From a virus, in IMG/VR virus record IMGVR_UViG_3300008450_000515, positions 1 to 22,240 of that record: 22,240 nucleotides of DNA. One strand, written 5' to 3'. Each line of letters opens with the position of its first letter. The stretch's first letter is position 1. The notes beneath the pieces are model-generated. The model worked only from the letters and a program-made list of their open reading frames with translations. It ran no database searches and was not told the DNA's origin. Shown here in pieces: positions 1 to 5,593 of this stretch. The position numbers were made by a program, and so were the translations under genes.

Positions 1-1378
1 GCGATTGCATTGGCCTGGCGCACCAATGGGCATCTATTCGGCAAGCATTGGCAAACGCCAGCTCGGCGAGCCGATCACCTTTGCTGGCATTCAATCGGTG
101 CGTAACAAGGCCGATCTGCTTGGCCACATTGATCTGGTGATTGTTGACGAGTGCCACCTCGTCAATCACAAAGACGAAGGCGGCTATCGCAAGCTGCTCG
201 GCGACCTCACGCTCATAAACCCGGCGTTGCGCGTTGTGGGTCTTACCGGAACTCCCTACAGATTAGGTCACGGCCTCATCACCGACAAGCCGGCGCTTTT
301 TGACGCGCTCATTGAGCCGGTGGGCATCGAAGAGCTGGTGTTTAAAGGCTACCTATCGACCCTGCGCTCCAAGGTCACCAAGGCCCGCTTGGATGTATCT
401 GGTGTGCATAAGCGCGGCGGCGAGTTTATCGAGAGCGAGCTGCAGGCGGCGGTCGATACCGACGACAACAACCTCGCCGTGGTGCAGGAGGTCATTGGCC
501 TGGCAGGCGACCGCAAAGCATGGCTTTTTTTCTGCGCCGGTGTCAAACACGCCGAGAACGTGGCGGTCGTGCTGGATTTGATCCACGGCATCCCGGCCGC
601 GTGCGTGACCGGCGACACGCCCAAGGCCGAGCGCGAGCGAATCCTGGCCGACTTCAAGGCCGGCAAACTGCGCGCCCTCACGAACGCCAACGTCTTGACG
701 ACAGGCTTTGATTATCCCGACATTGATCTGATCGCCATGCTGCGCCCCACTATGTCGGCCAGCCTCTATGTGCAAATGGCGGGCCGAGGTATGCGCGTGA
801 AGAGCCACACCGATCATTGTCTGGTGCTGGATTTCGCTGGCGTAGTGGCAACGCACGGCCCGATCACCGCCGTGCAGCCGCCGACGAAAGCCGGCGATGG
901 CAACGGCGAAGCGCCGGTGAAAGTTTGCGACAACTGTGACGAGCTGGTGCCCATCAGCGCCCGCGAGTGCCCTGCCTGCGGCCACAAATTCCCCGAGCCA
1001 GAACGCAAGAAACTCCAGCTCCACGACGATGACATTATGGGCGTCGAAGGGACCGACATGGCGGTCACCCAATGGACCTGGCGCAAACACATTAGCCGCA
1101 CCAGCGGCAAAGAGATGATTGCCTGCACCTATTACGGATGCCTGAGCGACCCAACGGTCACCGAGTATTTCCCGGTCTTGCACGACGGCTATGCCGGCCA
1201 GATGGCCGTGCAGCGCGTGGCGTCTATCGCGCAGCAAGCTGGCGCACAGCTCACGGGTCGGCAATCGCTAGATGAAACGGTGATCTATCTCAACCAGGCA
1301 CGACACCCGTCCGATATTGAATACAAGCGTGACGGGAAATTTTTTCGAGTGATTAAAAGGGAATGGGCAAATGGCTAG
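1..1378 (+). CDS. DEAD/DEAH-box (DECH) superfamily 2 helicase, 5' partial
   Basis: This is an ATP-dependent SF2 helicase, probably acting in phage DNA replication or recombination. The window cuts it: the reading frame is open at the left edge, so motif I (Walker A) lies outside. Numbering from the TTG at base 5, the visible parts are motif II DECH (residues 48-51), motif III TGTPYR (81-86), a RecA-like C-terminal domain with a GDT and TTGFDYPDID segment (about 203-242) and motif VI QMAGRGMR (257-264). A four-cysteine zinc knuckle follows (C308, C311, C322, C325), then about 130 residues of unassigned C-terminal domain. The layout resembles the DEAD/DEAH helicases of phage replication modules (ssl2/RadD-like). 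Its last 8 bases overlap the next gene. The family call is firm; the exact role is inferred. Confidence 0.88.
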   Translation, partial: RLHWPGAPMGIYSASIGKRQLGEPITFAGIQSVRNKADLLGHIDLVIVDECHLVNHKDEGGYRKLLGDLTLINPALRVVGLTGTPYRLGHGLITDKPALFDALIEPVGIEELVFKGYLSTLRSKVTKARLDVSGVHKRGGEFIESELQAAVDTDDNNLAVVQEVIGLAGDRKAWLFFCAGVKHAENVAVVLDLIHGIPAACVTGDTPKAERERILADFKAGKLRALTNANVLTTGFDYPDIDLIAMLRPTMSASLYVQMAGRGMRVKSHTDHCLVLDFAGVVATHGPITAVQPPTKAGDGNGEAPVKVCDNCDELVPISARECPACGHKFPEPERKKLQLHDDDIMGVEGTDMAVTQWTWRKHISRTSGKEMIACTYYGCLSDPTVTEYFPVLHDGYAGQMAVQRVASIAQQAGAQLTGRQSLDETVIYLNQARHPSDIEYKRDGKFFRVIKREWANG

Positions 1379-1796
1379 GGGCCGCGCAATACCGCACTAC
1401 GGCAAGCTGGGCGTTGTCAATCTGGCCAGCGAGGTCAAAGCAATTTGGTACAGCCGCCACATTGAGCCAGAGCCGTGCGAGCCGATAGACACCTATTGGA
1501 CGTTGCACACCGACCCAGAGCTGGAGCTGTGGAAAGATTTTGTGCGCCGCTTGGTGGAAATCACGCCATTGACCGAGGCCGAAGAGCAGGCCGTTGCGCT
1601 TTGCGTGCTGGACAACTGCACGCTGAAAGAGGCCGGCATTGAGATGGGTCGCACGCAAGAGCGCGTGCGTCAAATTCTGATGAAAGCAATGCGGCGCTTT
1701 CGCACGCACCAAAAGGCGCTCACCGGCCAGAATATGTGGGAGATGGATTTTCGAGACATGACATACAACTGGTGGAAGCATGAAAACAGAACATGA
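1371..1796 (+). CDS. sigma-70 region 4-like helix-turn-helix protein
   Basis: This 141-residue protein has a helix-turn-helix at about residues 65-111 that closely follows the pattern of sigma-70 region 4: LTEAEEQAV, then CTLKEAGIEMG, then RTQERVRQI as the recognition helix, and a basic tail. No region 2 (core-binding and -10 recognition) can be seen, so it is not a complete sigma factor. Phage proteins of this build include ArpU/RinA-like late-gene activators and other sigma-4-like regulators. The start ATG overlaps the helicase stop and has AAAGG about 10 bases upstream; the gene runs 17 bases into the nuclease gene. DNA binding is well supported. A role as switch to the opposite-strand late operon is inference only. 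Confidence 0.65.
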   Translation: MARGRAIPHYGKLGVVNLASEVKAIWYSRHIEPEPCEPIDTYWTLHTDPELELWKDFVRRLVEITPLTEAEEQAVALCVLDNCTLKEAGIEMGRTQERVRQILMKAMRRFRTHQKALTGQNMWEMDFRDMTYNWWKHENRT

Positions 1797-2112
1797 AGAG
1801 CAGCGCGAGCTGGTGAAATGGTTTCGCCAGACCTATCCCGGCGTGCGTATCTTTGCGATACCCAATGGAGGCCTTAGATCGCCCTCTGTGGCCGCGCGGC
1901 TCAAAGCCGAAGGGGTAAGTAGCGGCGTGCCTGATTTGTGCGTCCCAGCCTGGCGGTTGTGGATTGAAATGAAACGCGCCAAAGGCGGCGTTGTCAGCCC
2001 CGAACAGAAGGATTGGATCGAATATTTAGCGTCGCACGAATACTGGTGTATAGTGGGAAAAGGTGCGGAGGATGCCAAGACAAAAATCCTCGAATTTAAA
2101 GAGCTGCCATGA
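1780..2112 (+). CDS. VRR-NUC domain nuclease
   Basis: This 110-residue protein consists almost only of a VRR-NUC domain, a PD-(D/E)XK-type nuclease fold found as a stand-alone enzyme in many phages. Visible marks are the N-terminal acidic helix (EHEEQRELVKWF), PNGG at 28-31, GVPD with D52, the IEMK motif with E63 and K65, and Q77 in the following helix; these match the D...ExK...Q catalytic pattern. It probably cuts branched or structured DNA during replication, recombination or packaging, but the substrate cannot be read from sequence. The gene overlaps both neighbours (17 bases upstream, 4-base ATGA downstream), so it is translationally linked to the helicase and sigma-like genes. Confidence 0.85.
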   Translation: MKTEHEEQRELVKWFRQTYPGVRIFAIPNGGLRSPSVAARLKAEGVSSGVPDLCVPAWRLWIEMKRAKGGVVSPEQKDWIEYLASHEYWCIVGKGAEDAKTKILEFKELP

Positions 2113-2258
2113 CCAAAGATCGTTATTTGACCATTCGCCTGCCTGCCGACATTGAGCAGGCCCTGCGTAAACACGCCGAGCAGAATACCCGCACGCTGGT
2201 CGCGCAGGTGCTGCACTACTTGAAGCAGGGCATGGCAAAAGAAAAAGCGAAAAATTAG
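2109..2258 (+). CDS. Arc-like ribbon-helix-helix DNA-binding protein
   Basis: A 49-residue protein that starts in an ATGA overlap with the nuclease gene. It has the ribbon-helix-helix layout of Arc/MetJ-type repressors: a short strand (YLTIRLP, residues 6-12), helix A (about 13-25) and helix B (about 27-42), then a lysine-rich tail. Such proteins bind DNA as dimers through the strand pair, usually at repeated or palindromic operators. Directly after its stop lie an inverted repeat (2256-2270) and a tandem 10-bp repeat (2278-2297), which are candidate operator sites for this protein; that link is inference. Fold assignment is fairly secure, target unknown. Confidence 0.7.
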   Translation: MTKDRYLTIRLPADIEQALRKHAEQNTRTLVAQVLHYLKQGMAKEKAKN

Positions 2259-2270
2259 GGTTTGTCCCTA
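2256..2270. repeat. small inverted repeat at end of the Arc-like gene
   Basis: TAGGG and CCCTA flank a 5-base loop (TTTGT), including the stop codon of the Arc-like gene. The stem is only 5 bp and has no T-tract after it, so it is not a good intrinsic terminator. It may be part of an operator. Confidence 0.3.
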
Positions 2271-2277
2271 CTTGCGT

Positions 2278-2297
2278 TTGTGGGAAATTGTGGGAAG
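2278..2297 (+). promoter_or_regulatory. tandem 10-bp direct repeat, candidate operator
   Basis: TTGTGGGAAA and TTGTGGGAAG stand head to tail with 9 of 10 bases identical. The 10-bp spacing puts both on the same face of the helix, as expected for cooperative protein binding. The repeat lies between a ribbon-helix-helix gene and the next small gene, about 35 bases before its ATG. It could be the operator of the Arc-like protein; no experimental or comparative support is available here. Confidence 0.35.
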
Positions 2298-2332
2298 ATA
2301 CATCCATCAACAACGCAACAGGAGCTGACACC

Positions 2333-2602
2333 ATGACTACCACCACCAACAACACCGACGCAAAAGTCACCGTCTATTTCGCAGTCCTGCAACCCCAGCC
2401 CACCCGCAAGATCAACGGCAAATTGATCCGTGGTCACATGGGCGGGTATCTGAATGCCTCAGGTGATGTCTCAATTCGTGGCAATCGGTGCAGTACGAAT
2501 CGTTCCGAAATCGAAGCCCGTGCAGCCCTTGCTTGCGCCAAGCATCCCACCTGGGTTGTGGACATTCGCTCCACCCTCGCACCGGCTGCAATGTTCAACT
2601 AA
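2333..2602 (+). CDS. small hypothetical protein
   Basis: This 89-residue protein is not recognised. The ATG at 2333 is chosen because AGGAG stands about 10 bases upstream; an in-frame TTG at 2288 would add 15 residues but lacks a ribosome-binding site. The N-terminus is a threonine/asparagine run (MTTTTNNT), followed by a strand-like stretch (VTVYFAVLQ), a basic glycine-containing middle and a helical alanine-rich part (RSEIEARAALACAKH). No membrane segment or catalytic motif is visible. It is the first gene after a 74-base non-coding gap carrying repeats, so it may begin a separate transcript. Function unknown. Confidence 0.6.
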   Translation: MTTTTNNTDAKVTVYFAVLQPQPTRKINGKLIRGHMGGYLNASGDVSIRGNRCSTNRSEIEARAALACAKHPTWVVDIRSTLAPAAMFN

Positions 2603-2611
2603 CAACACCCC

Positions 2612-2629
2612 GCCCGGCGCAAGCCGGGC
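2612..2629 (+). other. GC-rich hairpin with GCAA tetraloop
   Basis: GCCCGGC (2612-2618) and GCCGGGC (2623-2629) form a perfect 7-bp stem closed by the GNRA-type loop GCAA. It fills most of the 43-base gap between two small genes. No T-tract follows, so it is not a standard intrinsic terminator. It could shield an mRNA end, or lower read-through into the next small genes. Confidence 0.6.
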
Positions 2630-2645
2630 CAACCAAAACCACACC

Positions 2646-2732
2646 ATGCGCGACACCCTAGCCGCCCTCCTCTGCGCCGCCCTCATCGGCGCACCCTTTG
2701 CCTATTACTTCATCTGGGTGATGAAACCATGA
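2646..2732 (+). CDS. 28-residue membrane micropeptide
   Basis: This short frame encodes a basic/polar start (MRDT) followed by an almost unbroken hydrophobic stretch (residues 4-25, ending YYFIWV) and a short MKP tail, i.e. a single membrane segment. It ends in an ATGA overlap with the next gene. No strong Shine-Dalgarno sequence is seen upstream. Function is unknown. That it is real is inferred from its place in an overlapping chain of small genes. Confidence 0.45.
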   Translation: MRDTLAALLCAALIGAPFAYYFIWVMKP

Positions 2733-2899
2733 GACACACCGAGGCCGAATACGTGACCGCCGGCTACCGCTACGAGGTCGCCAAGCAATCGCTTGCCGAG
2801 GCCCAGCGTATCCGCGTCATGCTGGAATCCGAGACGCCCGAAGATCAGACCGAAGCGCGGCGACTTATTGAACAAGGCAGGCAGGAGGCACGCAAATGA
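2729..2899 (+). CDS. small helical hypothetical protein
   Basis: This 56-residue charged, helix-rich protein begins MRHTEAEYVTAGYRYE and has alternating acidic and basic residues with no membrane segment or cysteine. The ATG overlaps the preceding stop (ATGA) and its own stop overlaps the next ATG (ATGA), so it sits fully within a translationally coupled string. It resembles the many short helical proteins of phage early regions, but no family is recognised. Function unknown. Confidence 0.5.
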   Translation: MRHTEAEYVTAGYRYEVAKQSLAEAQRIRVMLESETPEDQTEARRLIEQGRQEARK

Positions 2900-3165
2900 G
2901 TTTCGCCGTTGGCTTAATTGTTGGCGTTGTCGTTGGCGGTACGATCATGCATTTCGTACACGAATACATTGATTCCATGATTGAAGACGACAACGACAGC
3001 CGTTGGCTAGGCCGCACCTGCCCACCGTGCGACGGAAAATGTCAGCAGGGCCGCGATTGTCCTGCTGAGGTCAAGCCGTTATTTACCAACGACATTCATA
3101 CCTGCCACGACGATTGCCAGAAACCTGCCTGCGTGCAGGCGCGCCGCGCAAGGGGCCAAACATGA
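2896..3165 (+). CDS. membrane-anchored Cys-rich small protein
   Basis: An 89-residue protein with an N-terminal membrane segment (about residues 3-21, glycine/valine rich, FAVGLIVGVVVGG) and a soluble part with seven cysteines: C42, C45, C49, C55, C70, C74, C79, plus H68 and H71. The first group (CPPC...C...GRDCPAE) resembles the short CNQGRDCP-type phage micropeptides, and the second (HTCHDDCQKPAC) resembles another short Cys/His phage motif, both from memory of phage proteins. The pattern suggests two small metal-binding knuckles held at the membrane. It is joined to both neighbours by ATGA overlaps. Function unknown; metal binding is inferred. Confidence 0.6.
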   Translation: MSFAVGLIVGVVVGGTIMHFVHEYIDSMIEDDNDSRWLGRTCPPCDGKCQQGRDCPAEVKPLFTNDIHTCHDDCQKPACVQARRARGQT

Positions 3166-3254
3166 GCTGGCCTTTCCCGCCTCAACCTATACCGATCAAC
3201 CAACCCACTCGCGTGCCGCTGGGCAGCGACGATTACGAGGATGCGCTGCTGTGA
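3162..3254 (+). CDS. 30-residue hypothetical micropeptide
   Basis: This short frame starts in an ATGA overlap with the preceding gene and overlaps the next start (GTG at 3251). The product is proline-rich at the N-terminus (SWPFPPQPIPINQP) and acidic at the C-terminus (GSDDYEDALL). Nothing else can be recognised. It is accepted because it links its neighbours without a gap. A non-coding spacer is the alternative. Confidence 0.4.
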   Translation: MSWPFPPQPIPINQPTRVPLGSDDYEDALL

Positions 3255-3427
3255 ACCTTGACTATGCTTACCCGACCATGATGGCGGAAAAGTCCTTGCG
3301 CGATCTGCACAACGCCATGCTAGAGAACCGGCACGACGACGCGCTGCTCGCTGGCATGAACGCCATCGTTGAAGTGCGAATTGCAATTGCCGCCATCAAA
3401 GATATGAAAGAGCGCGATGCAAAGTGA
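3251..3427 (+). CDS. small helical hypothetical protein (GTG start)
   Basis: This frame gives a 58-residue protein with a GTG start overlapping the preceding stop. It is predicted mostly helical: LRDLHNAMLENRHDDALLAG followed by MNAIVEVRIAIAAIKDM. Proteins of this pattern (a short MAEKSLRDLHNAM-like helix followed by an AAI-containing helix) occur in many phage early regions but have no known role. Its last 11 bases overlap the following gene. The GTG start is the only one that fills the space. Confidence 0.5.
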   Translation: MNLDYAYPTMMAEKSLRDLHNAMLENRHDDALLAGMNAIVEVRIAIAAIKDMKERDAK

Positions 3428-3644
3428 CCGCGAGCTGCTGGCGCTTTGCCTGCGCTACCTCACCGAAAGCCCGCGCCAGGCCTTCGACCGCGCCATGCTG
3501 GTTAGCACCATTGAAGAGCGTTTAAAAGGCGACCTCAAGAGCCAGCGTATGCAAGAGTTCTTGCAGCGCTTGCTTGACCCCGACGACCTGGGGCACGCGG
3601 TCACCGCAGAAGTGCGCCAAAAAGTTAGCGCCTTGCTCAAATGA
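3417..3644 (+). CDS. small helical hypothetical protein
   Basis: This 75-residue, highly charged, all-helical protein (MQSDRELLALCLRYL ... IEERLKGDLKSQRMQEFLQRLL) has no membrane segment and a single cysteine (C11). The start overlaps the previous gene by 11 bases and the stop overlaps the next ATG (ATGA). Its leucine/arginine pattern suggests a small helical bundle or an oligomerising regulator, but no family is recognised. The ATG lies inside the previous coding frame without a clear Shine-Dalgarno sequence, so it probably relies on coupling. Confidence 0.5.
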   Translation: MQSDRELLALCLRYLTESPRQAFDRAMLVSTIEERLKGDLKSQRMQEFLQRLLDPDDLGHAVTAEVRQKVSALLK

Positions 3645-3751
3645 AAAAAGCCGCTGCATTTATTGCAATCGCGCTGGCAACGATGGCGTTTGTTTTTGTC
3701 AGCGGCCGTCTGTTTCAGACCGGCCTTGTCGCCGTCGGGCGATGTTTTTAG
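3641..3751 (+). CDS. 36-residue membrane micropeptide
   Basis: The product starts MKKAAAF and continues as a hydrophobic segment to about residue 21 (IAIALATMAFVFV), then SGRLFQTGLVAVGRCF. This is either a signal-anchor or a Sec-type signal peptide on a very short protein. No lipobox is present, since the only cysteine (C35) lies near the C-terminus. It starts in an ATGA overlap with the previous gene. Function unknown; membrane location is inferred from composition. Confidence 0.45.
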   Translation: MKKAAAFIAIALATMAFVFVSGRLFQTGLVAVGRCF

Positions 3752-3760
3752 GAAACAGTC

Positions 3761-3946
3761 ATGCGACCGAATATCCTAGACCCAAAATTTAAGTACACGC
3801 CCGCCGCGTACACCAATATCCAAGACAAATGGCGCGAACACGGATGGAAACCCAAAAATGAAATGCCCGTTTTGCAACGCGTGGACAACGGTCATATCAA
3901 CCAGGCAGACCGACGAGTTCGTCCGAAGGTCACGCGCCTGCGGTAA
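3761..3946 (+). CDS. small conserved phage hypothetical protein
   Basis: A 61-residue protein starting MRPNILDPKFKYTPAAYTNI. The N-terminal pattern (LDPKF+YTPA...T+I) is one remembered from short proteins beside replication genes in many tailed phages; their role is unknown. AGGAAA about 10 bases upstream of the ATG supports this start. From about residue 33 the frame runs inside the zinc-ribbon gene, which is read in another frame. The C-terminal half (from NEMPVLQ) looks low in family-like character and may be read-through sequence after an ancestral stop was lost. Confidence in the gene is moderate, and lower for the exact end. Confidence 0.5.
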   Translation: MRPNILDPKFKYTPAAYTNIQDKWREHGWKPKNEMPVLQRVDNGHINQADRRVRPKVTRLR

Positions 3947-4082
3947 CGAGCATCGGTTCACGACCGAAGAGCGTGCGGTTCCAGATTCTAGGCAGCGTCT
4001 GACAGGAACAGCGCCCTCTCGGCCTCGCGCCGCTTTACTAAACCAGGCAAAACTCGACCGCCGCCCTTGGTCCAATCCATAA
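3858..4082 (+). CDS. NrdR-like zinc-ribbon protein
   Basis: A 74-residue protein whose first 41 residues look like the N-terminal zinc ribbon of NrdR-type proteins: MKCPFC with C3 and C6, a basic RRSRACGNEH segment with C28 and H32, then RFTTEER. NrdR ribbons carry a second CxxC; here the last ligand would be a histidine. The ATP-cone domain of NrdR is absent, so this is a stand-alone DNA- or RNA-binding ribbon, common in phages. GGAAA lies 8-9 bases before the ATG. Everything after about residue 43 is encoded antisense to the 3' end of the endolysin gene and looks unlike a folded domain, which suggests a stop was lost. Function is inferred. Confidence 0.6.
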   Translation: MKCPFCNAWTTVISTRQTDEFVRRSRACGNEHRFTTEERAVPDSRQRLTGTAPSRPRAALLNQAKLDRRPWSNP

Positions 4083-4485
4083 GCGCCTCAGCCGCAGCCT
4101 CCCATTCGCCTCTATTTGCCTTGATGCGAATTTGGCTGCGCTGGAGGTTGCCTAAACCGGCGTTGAATGCAAAACTGACAAGAGCGTCAAAAGCGCCTTG
4201 ACGCCCAGATACGCCGGGCACAAGACGAAGAACACCCCGTTCAAAACTGCCGACGTCACTTGCGAATAGCGAATTGATTTCGTCTTTTGACCAGACACGG
4301 TTGTCTCCTTCAGCAAGCGGGTAATCTTTGCGGCAGGTCTGTCCCACCATCGGCAGGCGAATTTGCGCCTGGTACAGCACGTGGCCGTAGCCAATGGTCC
4401 AGATGTGCGCCGGACACAGATAGGGCCGGTTGCGACAGCCCTCGTACCGGTGCATCAAGTTAGCGCCGGCCTGCGACAGCTTCAT
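3988..4485 (-). CDS. GH24 lysozyme-type endolysin
   Basis: This is a 165-residue muramidase of glycoside hydrolase family 24 that cuts the peptidoglycan glycan chain to release phage. The active-site region is residues 14-35, with E15, C24 and T30. The spacing E-x8-C-x5-T is the lambdoid (P22 gp19/R21) pattern in which the middle position is Asp or Cys. GYGH (32-35) and FDALVSFAFNAG follow, also typical. No signal peptide or SAR anchor is seen, so it should need the holin to reach the wall. The start overlaps the holin stop (ATGA). The 3' end overlaps the convergent zinc-ribbon gene by 95 bases. It is the last gene of the late operon. Confidence 0.88.
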   Translation of the reverse strand: MKLSQAGANLMHRYEGCRNRPYLCPAHIWTIGYGHVLYQAQIRLPMVGQTCRKDYPLAEGDNRVWSKDEINSLFASDVGSFERGVLRLVPGVSGRQGAFDALVSFAFNAGLGNLQRSQIRIKANRGEWEAAAEALMDWTKGGGRVLPGLVKRREAERALFLSDAA

Positions 4486-4982
4486 TTCTTGAACCCGCGA
4501 GAGCCAAACCAGAACCCAATGATGCCGCCGAGCATTGACATTTCGTCGCTGCTGAAAATGAGTTCGCTGTACTTAATCACATCGTCAATGCTCTTGATGA
4601 GTTCCGGGTGGTTCCAGAGGTAGAACGCTAGGAATCCATTGATCGCCAGCAGCTCCAGCACGAACAGATAGGTCACGGTCGGCCGCACGGTGCCAATGTA
4701 ATTGGCAACCCAACGACTCGCCTTTTCCAACACCTTTTTGTCGTGGTCCTGCGCGCCTTGCGTCATCGCCGCTTCAGACTGCATGGCAATCTGGTCGCTG
4801 CGAATTTCCTCAACCTTGGCCTGGGCGGCAAAGCCCTGCGCCGCCAGCGCCAACTCGCGCTCAGACTGCGCCCGCGCCAGAGCCAGCTCGTGCGCGTGGT
4901 CCTGCTTGGATTGGAAATAGTCCAGCAGTTTCGGCAAGCCGCCGAGCAGAATGCCGCCAAGGGTAGAGATGAGTGACAACAT
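4482..4982 (-). CDS. 3TM-type holin-like protein
   Basis: A 166-residue membrane protein that probably forms the holin lesion letting the endolysin out. The ATG at 4982 is chosen because it forms a TAATG overlap with the previous stop; the 47 in-frame residues upstream read as basic antisense sequence of the neighbour. Visible parts are an N-terminal hydrophobic segment (LSLISTLGGILLGG), a long charged helix (about 24-90), a motif TVRPTVTYL leading into a membrane segment (103-123), and a third hydrophobic segment (148-161, MLGGIIGFWFG). The helix-RP-TM pattern resembles the 3TM holin family (GTA_holin_3TM, PF11351) from memory. Placement directly before the endolysin supports this. Confidence 0.65.
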   Translation of the reverse strand: MLSLISTLGGILLGGLPKLLDYFQSKQDHAHELALARAQSERELALAAQGFAAQAKVEEIRSDQIAMQSEAAMTQGAQDHDKKVLEKASRWVANYIGTVRPTVTYLFVLELLAINGFLAFYLWNHPELIKSIDDVIKYSELIFSSDEMSMLGGIIGFWFGSRGFKK

Positions 4983-5593
4983 TACTGTTTGCTCCTTGAA
5001 AGCATGGTTGCTGCGATTTGCAGAAGAACACGGTACTGGTCTACGTCCGGTGGCTCTTCTTTCCAGCCCACCGTAATCTGGCCCACGAACTTGCCCTGTT
5101 CTGGTGGAACGCTGATGCGACACCCGTAGGTGACGCCCCGTTCAATATACCAAAGCCCGATTTCGGATTGGGCGGTTTTGTACGCGCCACAAGGCACCTC
5201 CCCCGCCATAAGCGCCACTACATCACGGTTGTTGGCCGCGTTGGCGGTAAACAGGCCAACGTCCAGCCCTTCGTGCGTTTTGTCTCGCCCGTCTTTGGTG
5301 TAGGCCCGGTGTAGCACCCGAGTGCCAAAAATGGGATTGACTTTAAAGATGGCGACTACCGCAGCATCGGTATTTTTAAACAGGTGCGCCGCTGCATCTT
5401 CCACCCGGTCTTCTGCGATGGCGGGTAGTTTCTTTTGCTCTTTGTAAGCCCCCAGCAGAAACGCTTGGTTCTGCCAGAGGAAGTAACCCGCGAACGCAAA
5501 GACCGCCATTAGGATGATGGCGAACAACTTAAACGGCGAATCCACATAGCCGAGAACCTTGTCGACAATGGTCGTCGTTTTATCTTCGCTCAT
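4982..5593 (-). CDS. membrane-anchored protein, possible GAF-like domain
   Basis: A 203-residue protein with one membrane segment (about 21-41, FKLFAIILMAVFAFAGYFLW) and a soluble C-terminal domain of about 140 residues. The ATG at 5593 is chosen for its ATGA overlap with the previous gene; a 60-residue in-frame extension is antisense-like. The soluble domain has strands and helices in an order reminiscent of a GAF domain (TDAAVVAIFKVN ... GVTYGCRISVP ... FVGQITVGW), with cysteines C135 and C158. It lies between lysis genes, so a role in lysis timing or in the membrane is plausible, but it lacks spanin features (no lipobox or proline-rich partner). Function unknown. Confidence 0.55.
   Translation of the reverse strand: MSEDKTTTIVDKVLGYVDSPFKLFAIILMAVFAFAGYFLWQNQAFLLGAYKEQKKLPAIAEDRVEDAAAHLFKNTDAAVVAIFKVNPIFGTRVLHRAYTKDGRDKTHEGLDVGLFTANAANNRDVVALMAGEVPCGAYKTAQSEIGLWYIERGVTYGCRISVPPEQGKFVGQITVGWKEEPPDVDQYRVLLQIAATMLSRSKQ

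Noticed and set aside
353-1264. Minus-strand frame of 303 codons across the helicase
   Set aside because: It is fully antisense to a helicase with clear motifs, and has His/Val/Arg-rich composition typical of a shadow frame in GC-rich DNA.
2272-2302. Sigma-70 promoter TTGCGT ... GATACA before the gene at 2333
   Set aside because: The possible -10 boxes match at most 3 of 6 consensus bases, and spacing is poor.
4983-5123. 47-residue N-terminal extension of the holin-like protein
   Set aside because: It overlaps the upstream gene in another frame and is very basic; the ATG at 4982 forms a TAATG overlap and starts the hydrophobic segment.
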